Positions 27,987 through 36,077 of a DNA stretch of 64,000 nt are shown here, in pieces (the first letter of the stretch is position 1; each line of letters begins with the position of its first letter). The position numbers and the translations under genes are program-made. Source of the stretch: Stenotrophomonas maltophilia D457 (GTDB taxonomy: Bacteria; Pseudomonadota; Gammaproteobacteria; Xanthomonadales; Xanthomonadaceae); assembly GCF_000284595.1 (NCBI RefSeq), contig NC_017671.1:405001-469000 (forward strand), in the 5' to 3' direction. The notes below the pieces were generated by a model. That model did not search any database. It was not told where the DNA came from and saw nothing but the letters and a program-made list of their open reading frames with translations.

Positions 27987-28907
27987 TTACCCCCTGTCGG
28001 GCATCTGGCTGGCGGTTGCCGGATCAATGCCGGCTGCGGCCAGGTGATGACGCGCGCGCAGGCGCTCATCGATCACCGCCGTCATCAATGCGCCAACGAA
28101 GAACACGACGGTGGCGTAGTAGATCCAGACCAGCGAGATCACCAGCGCACCCATCGAGCCGTAGGCACTGCCGGGGGCCACGGTGGCGATGTAGACGCCG
28201 ATGCCGTAGCGGCCCAGTGCGAACAGTGCCGAGGTGATGACGCCGCCGATGAAGGCCTGCCGCCAGGCCACGCGGCGGTCGGGCAGGTAGTGGTACATGA
28301 AGGCGAAGCCGACTGCGTAAAGCAGCAGGCTCGTGACGTACCCCAGCGCGGGCAGGATCGATGGCAGCTGGGCGAAGGCCACCTGCAGTACCGTGGTGGC
28401 CGTCATCGACAGGATCAGCAGGAAGCCCAGGGCCAGCACCACGCCGAACGAGAACACGCGCTTGCGCAGCCAGGCCTTGAGGCCTTCCAGGCGCTCGCCG
28501 CTGGTGCGGAAGATCAGGTTCAGTGCGTTCTGCAGTTGGGCGAACACGGCGGTGGCGCCGACGAACAGCAGCAGCGTGCTCCACACACCCGCCAGCGAGC
28601 CGACATCCGGCTGGTTGTCGGCGTTCTTCAGAACGGTTTCGGCCACGGTAGCCGCGCTGCTGCCGGCCACCGAGCTGATCTGGTCGATCAGCGCCTGCTG
28701 GGCCGGTGGGTACAGCGAGGCGGTCAGCCACAGCAGCAGCACCAGCAACGGTGCCATCGACAGCAGGGCGTAGAAGGAGACGGAAGCTGCCTGGGTCAGC
28801 ACGTCGACGTCGATGAAGCGCTTGGCCACCGCCATCGGAAAGCTGTCCTGCAGGCGCTTGAGGTACTTGTGCAGGGACACGGGAACGTTGGGCTCGGGTT
28901 CAACCAT
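27987..28907 (-). CDS. YihY/BrkB family inner-membrane protein
   Basis: A 306-residue protein with six predicted helices of the YihY/virulence-factor-BrkB family. The first helix region TQAASVSFYALLSMAPLLVLL is the family hallmark, and the last loop has GSMGALVISLVWIYYATVVFFVGA. The function of the family is not firmly known, despite the old ribonuclease BN name. It is oriented like dnaG, 60 bases upstream of it. Confidence 0.92.
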   Translation of the reverse strand: MVEPEPNVPVSLHKYLKRLQDSFPMAVAKRFIDVDVLTQAASVSFYALLSMAPLLVLLLWLTASLYPPAQQALIDQISSVAGSSAATVAETVLKNADNQPDVGSLAGVWSTLLLFVGATAVFAQLQNALNLIFRTSGERLEGLKAWLRKRVFSFGVVLALGFLLILSMTATTVLQVAFAQLPSILPALGYVTSLLLYAVGFAFMYHYLPDRRVAWRQAFIGGVITSALFALGRYGIGVYIATVAPGSAYGSMGALVISLVWIYYATVVFFVGALMTAVIDERLRARHHLAAAGIDPATASQMPDRG

Positions 28908-28961
28908 GTGTGCGGTTGTAGCAGGCGACCGACGAAGGTGCGGTGAAGCGGGTGCATCAAT

Positions 28962-29002
28962 GGGGTCAGAGCCCTTCCGCGCTGCGGAAGGGATCCGACC
29001 CC
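28962..29002. repeat. GGGGTC...GACCCC palindrome, copy B (inverted orientation)
   Basis: GGGGTCAGAGCCCTTCCGC gct GCGGAAGGGATCCGACCCC. It has the same outer arms as copy A but a different, fully paired inner stem (CCCTTCCGC / GCGGAAGGG). It lies between yqeY and yihY. Confidence 0.82.
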
Positions 29003-29012
29003 AGGTGCTGGA

Positions 29013-29456
29013 TTACGCCAGCAGCTGCTTGACCAGCTTGGAGACCAGGCCCATGTCGGCCTGGCCGGCGAGCTTGGGCTTCAGCGCGCCCATCAGCTTG
29101 CCCATGTCGGCCGGGCCGGCGGCACCGGTCTCGGCGATGGCGGCCTGGATGGCGGCCACGATCTCGGCCTCGCCCATCTTGGCCGGCAGGTAGGCTTCGA
29201 TGACCACGATCTCGGCGCGCTCGATCTCGGCCAGGTCTTCGCGGTTGGCGGCTTCGTACTGGCTGACCGAGTCCTTGCGCTGCTTGACCATCTTGTCGAG
29301 CACGGCGATCACGGCGGTGTCGTCCAGCTCGATGCGCTCGTCGACTTCGCGCTGCTTGATGGCAGCGTTGATCAGGCGGATCACGCCCAGCTTGTGCTTC
29401 TCGCCCGCCTTCATGGCGGCCTTCATGTCTTCGGTGAGCTGCTGCTTCATGCTCAT
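29013..29456 (-). CDS. yqeY: GatB/YqeY domain protein
   Basis: A 147-residue cytoplasmic protein matching the YqeY family, which resembles the tail domain of the GatB amidotransferase subunit and is thought to bind tRNA. Family features are the N-terminal MKQQLTEDMKAAMKAGEK, then LRLINAAIKQ-type helix and the late MGKLMGALKPKLAGQADMG. The start at 29456 has GAGG seven bases upstream. It follows rpsU on the same strand, as in many proteobacteria, with an intrinsic terminator in the gap. Confidence 0.93.
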   Translation of the reverse strand: MSMKQQLTEDMKAAMKAGEKHKLGVIRLINAAIKQREVDERIELDDTAVIAVLDKMVKQRKDSVSQYEAANREDLAEIERAEIVVIEAYLPAKMGEAEIVAAIQAAIAETGAAGPADMGKLMGALKPKLAGQADMGLVSKLVKQLLA

Positions 29457-29510
29457 GAGGAACCTCGTGGTGGTAGGTGGGGCGGGGCGGCTGCCCGAAC
29501 CCGGAAACGC

Positions 29511-29543
29511 AAAAAGCCGGCGACGCTCGCGCGTGCCGGCTTC
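29511..29543 (-). terminator. Intrinsic terminator/attenuator after rpsU
   Basis: Read on the minus strand: GAAGCCGGCACGC GCGA GCGTCGCCGGCTTTTT. It lies between rpsU and yqeY, so it may end most rpsU transcripts and reduce expression of the genes downstream. Confidence 0.85.
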
Positions 29544-29589
29544 GGCTCCATCGCGACAGGCAGGCCCGCCGCAATGAAGATGCGTCCGA

Positions 29590-29805
29590 TCAGTACAGGC
29601 GCTGACGCTTGGTGACGTCGCGCGACGAGCGGCGCAGCTGACGCTTCACAGCAGCGGCGGCCTTGCGCTTGCGCTCCTGGGTCGGCTTTTCGTAGAACTC
29701 GCGCTTGCGGGTTTCGGCCAGCACACCGGCCTTTTCGCAAGTGCGCTTGAAGCGGCGAAGAGCAAACTCGAAGGGCTCGTTCTCGCGGACTTTGACGCTG
29801 GGCAT
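29590..29805 (-). CDS. rpsU: 30S ribosomal protein S21
   Basis: A 71-residue basic protein, [20 protein letters not shown] at the N-terminus and an Arg/Lys-rich C-terminal half ([12 protein letters not shown]), the standard S21 sequence. S21 assists base pairing between mRNA and the 3' end of 16S rRNA. The start has a strong ribosome site (GGAGATTCC). A near-consensus promoter lies at 29854-29881. It is divergent from tsaD, the classical arrangement. Confidence 0.98.
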
Positions 29806-29853
29806 GGAATCTCCGGGACACAGTAGAACCGGGTCACGCCCGGCGAGCCGCAC

Positions 29854-29881
29854 ATTATAGCGGCGAAACGACAAACTGCAA
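29854..29881 (-). promoter_or_regulatory. Sigma-70 promoter of rpsU
   Basis: On the minus strand TTGCAG, a 16-base spacer, and a perfect TATAAT. The transcript would start near 29847, giving an untranslated leader of about 42 bases before rpsU. Confidence 0.8.
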
Positions 29882-29971
29882 GCGGCCAACCCTGAATACG
29901 GGCCGGGGGTTCGAAAGCAGTGAGATCTGCACGTCCCCCGAGGGGGCGGCAGGGGCGTCATAATAGCAGGC

Positions 29972-30997
29972 ATGCGAGTCCTTGGCATCGAATCTTCCTG
30001 TGATGAGACCGGCGTGGCGGTGTATGACACCGACCTGGCCGGCAGCGCGGCCCTGCGCGCCCATGCGGTCTACAGCCAGATCGCCCTGCACGCCGAATAC
30101 GGTGGTGTGGTGCCCGAGCTGGCCAGCCGCGACCATGTCCGCAAGCTGCTGCCACTGGTACGCCAGACCCTGGCCGACGCCGGCCTGGGCGTGGGCGATA
30201 TCGATGGCGTGGCCTACACCGCCGGTCCCGGCCTGGTCGGCGCGCTGCTGGTGGGCGCTGGCGTGGCGCGTTCGCTGGCCTGGGCGCTGGAGGTGCCGGC
30301 CGTGGGCGTACACCATATGGAAGGCCACCTGCTGGCCCCGCTGATGGAAGACGACCCGCCGGAAGCGCCGTTCGTGGCGCTGCTGGTGTCCGGTGGCCAC
30401 ACCCAGCTGGTGGCGGTGGACGCCATCGGCCAGTACCGCTTGCTGGGCGAGACCCTGGACGACGCGGCCGGCGAGGCCTTCGACAAGACCGCCAAGCTGA
30501 TGGGCCTGCCGTACCCGGGCGGCCCGCAGCTGGCCAGGCTGGCCGAGCAGGGCACGCCGGGCGCGTACCGCTTCGCGCGGCCGATGACCGACCGCCCGGG
30601 GCTGGATTTCAGCTTCTCCGGCCTGAAGACCCAGGTCCTGATGGCCTGGCGCGACAGTGACCAGAGCGAGCAGACCCGCGCCGACATCGCCCGGGGCTTT
30701 GAGGACGCGGTGGTCGAGACCCTGTCGATCAAGTGCGAGCGCGCACTGGAAGCGGCCGGCACCAACGTGATCGTGGTGGCCGGCGGCGTCGGCGCCAACA
30801 CGCGCCTGCGCGCCCGCCTGCAGCAGATGGCCGAGCGCCTCGGCGGCCGTGCCTGCTTCCCGCGGCCGGCACTGTGCACCGACAACGGGGCGATGATCGC
30901 CTTCGCCGGCGCGCTGCGCCTGCAGGCCGGCCAGTACAGCCCGCCGAAAGTGGATGTGACCCCGCGCTGGGACATGGCGACCCTGCCGGCGGTGTGA
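29972..30997 (+). CDS. tsaD: tRNA N6-adenosine threonylcarbamoyltransferase
   Basis: A 341-residue ASKHA-fold enzyme that transfers the threonylcarbamoyl group to A37 of ANN-decoding tRNAs. The N-terminus [19 protein letters not shown] and the metal motif HMEGH (His115 and His119) are diagnostic. Later motifs are SGGHTQLV and [13 protein letters not shown]. The gene is divergent from rpsU with about 165 bases between; a CATAAT -10-like box lies just upstream, with no good -35. Confidence 0.98.
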
Positions 30998-31030
30998 ACC
31001 GGTAGCGTCGGGCGACGGCCGGCGGACGCA

Positions 31031-31696
31031 TTACCGATGCACTGCCAACGGCGACGCCGCCAGCACGGTTGTCGCCCGCTCATGGCGCTGCAGCCAGCCC
31101 AGCGTGTGTGGGCAGCGGGCATGGATCAGCCGCCCGATCGCGGCCAGGTCGGCGCCGATGTCACGTTCCAGGACCGGCTCGTGGTGGGCGATGCGGTTGC
31201 GCAGGTGGCGGATGCGTCCGATATCCGCATGGATGGCTTTCCTGACGGCACTGGGATGAGCAGAGGGAGCATGCTGCAGAACCCTGCTGAGTGCGGGTAT
31301 CCAAAGCGTGGAGTCGAAGCGACAGGTGAAGAGCTGCTGCCAGAACACCATCGGCAGGTTGGCGACGATCCCGGGTGTATCGGTTACGCGGCTGGCAAGT
31401 TGTTCCAGTACCGTGCGCGGAGAAGTACTGGATGAGGTTGGCAGCCTCCGTCGGAAGGCACCATTCCAGGGCCAACGCGGGCCATGCTGCCTGGCGAGCA
31501 CAGCTGCAGCGGCGTTGCGGGTGACCACTTCGCACAGATGGACCGGCATCATCAGTGCACTGCACATCCGCATGTTCCACAGGTACAGGGATTCGGCTGT
31601 GACGTCGGGGCTGCAGCTCGATGCGATTCTCTCGTAAGTAGACAGACGCTCCGCTGACAACGCGCGCCGCAGTACATCGTATGGAGCCATCGTCAT
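31031..31696 (-). CDS. Abi-like HEPN-domain protein
   Basis: A 221-residue, largely helical protein. Its signature is LRNRIAHHEPVLER near residue 165, which contains the RX4-6H motif (Arg166 to His171) of HEPN ribonucleases and resembles the Abi_2/AbiD-F family of phage-resistance proteins; MPVHLCEVVTRNA earlier also fits. No partner nucleotidyltransferase or antitoxin gene is adjacent. Base composition looks less GC-rich than the flanking genes, suggesting acquisition. The start may be 31696 or the ATG at 31690; neither has a clear ribosome site. An abortive-infection role is inferred from the family. Confidence 0.75.
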   Translation of the reverse strand: MTMAPYDVLRRALSAERLSTYERIASSCSPDVTAESLYLWNMRMCSALMMPVHLCEVVTRNAAAAVLARQHGPRWPWNGAFRRRLPTSSSTSPRTVLEQLASRVTDTPGIVANLPMVFWQQLFTCRFDSTLWIPALSRVLQHAPSAHPSAVRKAIHADIGRIRHLRNRIAHHEPVLERDIGADLAAIGRLIHARCPHTLGWLQRHERATTVLAASPLAVHR

Positions 31697-31719
31697 GTGC
31701 GGTGGTGAAGGAGGAATCG

Positions 31720-31809
31720 ATGTTCGCGAGAGTGGGCGGCGGCGACCATCAGGGAACGTCCTTGTCCGCGCGGCTGATTTTCTGCGTTTTGCCTCGGACG
31801 AATACCTGA
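31720..31809 (+). CDS. Possible 29-residue peptide with a strong ribosome site
   Basis: An ATG at 31720 is preceded by AAGGAGGA with a four-base gap, a near-perfect Shine-Dalgarno sequence. It opens a short frame ending at TGA 31809; the second half is hydrophobic (LSARLIFCVLP). It is divergent from the HEPN gene and lies just before a candidate small RNA. No homology is recognised. It may be a genuine small protein, a leader peptide, or chance. Confidence 0.3.
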   Translation: MFARVGGGDHQGTSLSARLIFCVLPRTNT

Positions 31810-31830
31810 CCTGTCCTGTCGGATTTGGCC

Positions 31831-31860
31831 TTGACCGGCGATCTGGTCCTTGCCTAATCT
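31831..31860 (+). promoter_or_regulatory. Candidate promoter of a small RNA
   Basis: TTGACC (31831-31836), an 18-base spacer and TAATCT (31855-31860). This is one of the best sigma-70 matches in the window and points to a transcript beginning near 31867 with no protein gene before the terminator at 31924. Confidence 0.5.
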
Positions 31861-31866
31861 GCGTGC

Positions 31867-31956
31867 CTGCGCCACCGGGACTCGCGGCTGGATTTCAGCT
31901 CCCCCCGGGGACAAACGGTAGTACCAAAGGGCCCCGCTAGCAGGGCCCTTTGTTTT
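31867..31956 (+). ncRNA. Candidate orphan small RNA of about 90 nucleotides
   Basis: The stretch between the promoter-like pair and a strong terminator carries no plausible reading frame. It can fold a GCTG-GATTT-CAGC hairpin, an unstructured middle (GGGGACAAACGGTAGTACC) and the terminator hairpin, the usual layout of a trans-acting small RNA. It also lies upstream of folB, so a folB leader with attenuation is an alternative. I do not recognise it as a known RNA family. Confidence 0.4.
31924..31956 (+). terminator. Strong intrinsic terminator upstream of folB
   Basis: CAAAGGGCCC cgctagca GGGCCCTTTG followed by TTTTTT on the plus strand. The minus strand has no T run after the hairpin, so it does not serve the divergent HEPN gene. 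Confidence 0.9.
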
Positions 31957-32053
31957 TTCCGGGCCGCCCCACGCTGGTGGCCCACCGCCCGTTCCGGGCA
32001 GGCTCACCGCCGTGCCGTTACCATGGCCGCCTGTATTCGTGCCGGTAAGCGCA

Positions 32054-32407
32054 ATGGACAAGGTTTTCATCGAGGGGCTGACGATCGACGCCCTGATCGG
32101 TATCTACGATTGGGAACGACGGATCCGCCAGGACCTGGTGTTCGACCTGGAAATGGGTTTCGACAACCGTCGCCCCGCTGCCACCGATGACATCGCCCAC
32201 ACCCTGAACTACAAGGCGGTGAGCAAGCGCCTGGAACAGTTCGTGCGCGAGTCGGAGTTCGGCCTGGTCGAGACCCTGGCCGAGCGCTGCGCGCAGATCG
32301 TGCTGGACGAATTCGACGTGAAGTGGCTGCGCCTGAAGCTGAGCAAGCCGGGCGCAGTGCGCGGCGCGCGCGCGGTGGGCGTGATCATCGAACGCACGCG
32401 GGACTGA
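32054..32407 (+). CDS. folB: Dihydroneopterin aldolase
   Basis: A 117-residue enzyme of folate biosynthesis that splits dihydroneopterin to hydroxymethyl-dihydropterin and glycolaldehyde. The family N-terminus MDKVFIEGLTIDALIGIYDWE and the active-site Glu region VRESEFGLVETLAE are present, with the late LSKPGAV (catalytic Lys). The start at 32054 gives the usual length. GTCG-headed SMAG variants follow. Confidence 0.96.
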   Translation: MDKVFIEGLTIDALIGIYDWERRIRQDLVFDLEMGFDNRRPAATDDIAHTLNYKAVSKRLEQFVRESEFGLVETLAERCAQIVLDEFDVKWLRLKLSKPGAVRGARAVGVIIERTRD

Positions 32408-32411
32408 CCCG

Positions 32412-32464
32412 GTCGTGCCGGCCGCTGGCCGACAACCCCGGTCGTGCCGGCCGCTGGCTGGCAA
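32412..32464. repeat. Two tandem SMAG variants with GTCG heads
   Basis: GTCGTGCCGGCCGCTGGCCGACAA and GTCGTGCCGGCCGCTGGCTGGCAA in the same orientation, 9 bases after the folB stop codon. The head is GTCG instead of GTAG and the stems carry mismatches, suggesting decayed or variant copies. Confidence 0.8.
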
Positions 32465-32498
32465 CCTTGGCAACAACGAAACAGACAGGAGACAACTG

Positions 32499-33770
32499 AT
32501 GGTGGACGCGGTGGTGGCGGTACAGTGGCTGGAACGGCTGCAGAACACACTGGAACCCTATCCCGGCGCCTACCTGGCGTTGATGATCTCGGCGCTGCTG
32601 ATCGCCGCTGGCCTGGCCAACTGGGTGACCAAGCGCATCCTGCTGCGCGGGCTGCGGCGGCTGCTGAGCCGCCTTCCGGGCGCCGACACTGGCCGCGGCA
32701 GCCACCTGATGCGGGTGATCTCGCGCCTGTCGAACGTGGTGCCCAGCCAGGTGATCGCCTCGGGCATCCGCATCGTGCCGGACCTGCCGCCTGGCCTGGT
32801 CAGCTTCATCATCGGCGCTTGCCAGGCGTGGGCGATCCTGACCGTGGTGCTGGCCCTCTCGCATGCGCTGGATGCGGCCAATGATCTCTACGAGCGCCGC
32901 CCCGAGGCCCGCAACAAGCCGATCAAGGGGTACCTGCAGGTCGCCAAGATCGTCCTCTTCGTGATCGCCGGCCTGTCGATCGTCGCAACCCTGGCGGGGG
33001 TCGATCTGCGCTACCTGGTCACCGGCCTGGGCGCGGCCACGGCGGTGCTGATGCTGATCTTCCAGGACACCATCCTGTCGCTGGTGGCCAGCGTGCAGAT
33101 CAGTGGCGATGGCCGCGTGCGCATCGGCGACTGGATCGAGATGCCCAGCCAGAATGCCGACGGTGACGTCATCGACATCGCGCTGCACACCGTCACCGTG
33201 CAGAACTTCGACAAGACCATCACCACCATCCCGACCAAGAAGCTGGTGACCGAGTCGTTCAAGAACTGGCGCGGCATGCAGGAGGCCGGCGGGCGCCGGA
33301 TCAAGCGCGCGCTGCACCTGGACCAGCACAGCGTCGGCTTCCTGGACGAGGGTGACCTGGCCTTCCTCGGCGAGTTCGCGCTGCTGCGCGACTACCTGCG
33401 CGACAAGGAACAGGAACTGGGGCAGTGGAACGGGCGCCTGCGCGAGCAGGGCGTGGCCGAGGTCAACAGCCGCCGCGTGACCAACCTGGGTACGTTCCGG
33501 GCCTATGTGGAGCGCTACCTGCGCAGCCACCCGGGCATCCATACCGACATGACCCTGCTGGTACGGCAGCTGCAGCCGACCACCGAGGGCCTGCCGCTGG
33601 AGCTCTACTGCTTCACCCGCAGCACTGCCTGGGCCGAGTATGAGGCGGTGCAGTCGGACATCTTCGACCACCTGCTGGCGATCCTGCCGGCCTTCGGCCT
33701 GCGGGTATTCCAGGCCTCCAGTGACGCCATGTTGATGGCCGGGCAGCGCCAGTTGGCCGGCTCGGAGTAA
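32499..33770 (+). CDS. MscS-type mechanosensitive ion channel (YbdG-like)
   Basis: A 423-residue inner-membrane channel that opens under membrane tension. About five hydrophobic segments in the first 200 residues are followed by the MscS pore helix region (GVDLRYLVTGLGAATAVLML) and beta domain (GDWIEMPSQNADGDVIDIALHTVTVQNFDK). The longer cytoplasmic part and the RRIKRALHLD segment resemble YbdG/MscM. The start at 32499 is preceded by CAGGAGACAA; the frame is open upstream through SMAG repeats. Confidence 0.92.
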   Translation: MVDAVVAVQWLERLQNTLEPYPGAYLALMISALLIAAGLANWVTKRILLRGLRRLLSRLPGADTGRGSHLMRVISRLSNVVPSQVIASGIRIVPDLPPGLVSFIIGACQAWAILTVVLALSHALDAANDLYERRPEARNKPIKGYLQVAKIVLFVIAGLSIVATLAGVDLRYLVTGLGAATAVLMLIFQDTILSLVASVQISGDGRVRIGDWIEMPSQNADGDVIDIALHTVTVQNFDKTITTIPTKKLVTESFKNWRGMQEAGGRRIKRALHLDQHSVGFLDEGDLAFLGEFALLRDYLRDKEQELGQWNGRLREQGVAEVNSRRVTNLGTFRAYVERYLRSHPGIHTDMTLLVRQLQPTTEGLPLELYCFTRSTAWAEYEAVQSDIFDHLLAILPAFGLRVFQASSDAMLMAGQRQLAGSE

Positions 33771-33871
33771 GCTGCGGTGCCCCCGGCGGGGCCATACGGA
33801 CCCCGCTGGTGGCTGAAACTGAATGAAGAAACCTCTCGCCAAACGGCTCGGGATCGCTAGAATGCCGGGCT

Positions 33872-33885
33872 TGTAAACGTTTTCA
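33872..33885 (+). promoter_or_regulatory. LacI-family-type operator in front of the beta-glucosidase gene
   Basis: TGTAAACGTTTTCA is a 14-base palindrome with one mismatch and a central CG, the pattern bound by LacI/GalR-type sugar repressors. It ends 13 bases before the GTG start, over the expected transcription or translation start, so binding should block expression. The regulator gene is not in the window. Confidence 0.6.
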
Positions 33886-33898
33886 TCAAGGACTGCCG

Positions 33899-36073
33899 GT
33901 GGCCTCCGATCGCATCGAATCCCTCATTGCCCAGATGACCGTCGAGGAAAAGGTCGGCCAGCTGGGTGTCTTCGCGGACATGGTCCGCCCGTTCGCCCCG
34001 GACGTGAACCCGGAAGCCAACGTGCGCAATGCCGACCAGGTGCTGCAGCAGGTGCGCGAGGGCAAGGTCGGCTCGCTGTTCAATGGTGTGGGCGCCGAAC
34101 TGGGCCGCCGCATCCAGCAGGTCGCCACCGAGGAGAGCCGCCTGGGTATCCCGGTGATCCTGGCGGCCGACGTCATCCACGGCATGCGCACCGTGTTCCC
34201 GATTCCGCTGGGCGAGGCCGCCAGCTTCGAGCCGGACCTGGCCGAGCGCACCGCGCGCGCCACTGCGATCGAAGCCACCGCCGCGGGCCTGCACTGGACC
34301 TATGCGCCGGCCGTGGACATCGCCCGCGACCAGCGCTGGGGCCGTGGCGCCGAAGGTGCCGGCGAGGATGTGGTGCTGGGCTGTGCGTTCGCCGCCGCCC
34401 GCGTGCGTGGCTTCCAGGGCAGCGACCTGCGTGCGGCCGATTCGCTGCTGGCCACGCCCAAGCACTTCGCCGCCTACGGCGCGGTGATGGCCGGCATGGA
34501 ATACAACATGGTGGACATCTCGCCGCAGACCCTGCGCGACGTGCACCTGCCGCCGTTCAAGGCCGCCTTCGAGGCCGGCGCGATCACCGTGATGTCCTCG
34601 TTCAATGACATCAATGGCGTGCCGGCCAGTGCCAATGCCGAACTGCTGACCGACATCCTGCGCGGCGAATGGAAGTTCCCGGGCGTGGTGATCTCCGACT
34701 ACACCGCCGACATGGAGCTGGTCGCGCACGGCTACGCCGCCGATGACCGCGATGCCACGGCCAAGGCGTTCACCGCCGGCCTGGACCTGAGCATGCAGAG
34801 CGGCTTCTATGCCGAGCACCTGCCCGGCCTGGTCGAGAGCGGCGAGGTGCCGATGGCGGTGCTGGATGAAGGCGTGCGCCGCATCCTGTGGCTGAAGGAG
34901 ACCATCGGCCTGTTCGACGACCCGTACCGTTCGCTGGACCCGGCGCGCGAAGCGGATACCTCGCACATTGCCGCGCATGACGAACTGTCGCGCGATGCCG
35001 CGCGGCGTTCGATCGTGCTGCTGAACAACCGTGACAACGTGCTGCCGCTGCAGAAGACCGGGCAGAAGATCGCGCTGATCGGCCCGTTCGTGCAGGACCG
35101 CGAGAACATCGAAGGCTGCTGGACGCTGTTCGGCGACAAGCAGCGTTACGTGGACCTGGAAACCGGCGTGCGTGCCGCCATCGGCGACGAAGCGCTGCTG
35201 GAAATCGTGCCGGGCTGCGAACTGGAAGCCGCGATTCCGGGCGGCACGGAAGCCGCTGTGGCTGCCGCACTGCGTGCCGACGTGGTGGTGCTGGCGCTGG
35301 GCGAACCGCAGCGCTACAGCGGCGAAGCACAGTCGCGCGTGGAGATCACCCTGCCGCCGGCACAGCAGGCGCTGGCCGAGGCCGTGGCGATGACCGGCAA
35401 GCCGCTGGTGGTGCTGCTGCGCAATGGCCGCGCGCTGGCATTGCAGGGCGCAGTGCGCAATGCGCAGGCCGTGGCGGTGACCTGGTACCTGGGCACGCAG
35501 ACCGGCCATGCCGTGGCCGATGTACTGTTCGGCGACTACAGCCCGTCCGGCCGCCTGCCGGTCAGCTTCCCGCAGGTGTCCGGCCAGCAGCCGTACTTCT
35601 ACAACCACCCGCGCACCGGCCGTCCGGAACTGCCGACCATGTCGGAGTTCAAGGCGCGCTGGCGCGAGATTCCCAATGAACCGCTGTACCCGTTCGGCCA
35701 TGGCATCGGCTACACCACCTTCGCCTACGGCGTGCCGCAGCTGAGCACGGCACAGCTCGGCTGGGACGACACCCTGACCATCACCACCGTGCTGACCAAC
35801 ACCGGCCGCGTGGCGGGCGAGGAAGTGGTGCAGCTGTACATCCACGATCGCGTGGCCAGCCGCGTGCGTCCGGTGCGTGAACTGAAGGACTTCCGCAAGG
35901 TGGCGCTGCAGCCGGGCGAGTCAGCCGAAGTGGTGTTCACCTTGACCCGCGAGCAACTGGCCTTCACCGGCCGCGACGGCGTGCTGCGTGCCGAGCCGGG
36001 CCAGTTCGACCTGTGGGTCTGTGCCTCGTCGGCCGCCGGCGAAGCGGTGCAGTTCGAGCTGCTGAAGGCCTGA
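33899..36073 (+). CDS. bglX: Glycoside hydrolase family 3 beta-glucosidase
   Basis: A 724-residue enzyme that removes terminal beta-linked glucose (or xylose) from oligosaccharides. The N-terminal GH3 barrel carries the nucleophile Asp267 (VVISDYTADMELVAHG) and the KHFAAYG motif; the second GH3 domain and a fibronectin-like C-terminal domain (EVVQLYIHDRVA) follow. The GTG start is the only one that fits the N-terminus MASDRIESLIAQMTVEEKVG. There is no signal peptide, unlike E. coli BglX, so a cytoplasmic location is predicted. A long palindrome follows the gene. Confidence 0.93.
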   Translation: MASDRIESLIAQMTVEEKVGQLGVFADMVRPFAPDVNPEANVRNADQVLQQVREGKVGSLFNGVGAELGRRIQQVATEESRLGIPVILAADVIHGMRTVFPIPLGEAASFEPDLAERTARATAIEATAAGLHWTYAPAVDIARDQRWGRGAEGAGEDVVLGCAFAAARVRGFQGSDLRAADSLLATPKHFAAYGAVMAGMEYNMVDISPQTLRDVHLPPFKAAFEAGAITVMSSFNDINGVPASANAELLTDILRGEWKFPGVVISDYTADMELVAHGYAADDRDATAKAFTAGLDLSMQSGFYAEHLPGLVESGEVPMAVLDEGVRRILWLKETIGLFDDPYRSLDPAREADTSHIAAHDELSRDAARRSIVLLNNRDNVLPLQKTGQKIALIGPFVQDRENIEGCWTLFGDKQRYVDLETGVRAAIGDEALLEIVPGCELEAAIPGGTEAAVAAALRADVVVLALGEPQRYSGEAQSRVEITLPPAQQALAEAVAMTGKPLVVLLRNGRALALQGAVRNAQAVAVTWYLGTQTGHAVADVLFGDYSPSGRLPVSFPQVSGQQPYFYNHPRTGRPELPTMSEFKARWREIPNEPLYPFGHGIGYTTFAYGVPQLSTAQLGWDDTLTITTVLTNTGRVAGEEVVQLYIHDRVASRVRPVRELKDFRKVALQPGESAEVVFTLTREQLAFTGRDGVLRAEPGQFDLWVCASSAAGEAVQFELLKA

Positions 36074-36077
36074 TCGA

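Noticed and set aside
31693..32070. A 125-codon minus-strand frame between the HEPN gene and folB
   Set aside because: It begins inside folB, runs through the terminator hairpin, has no ribosome site and shows low-complexity composition.
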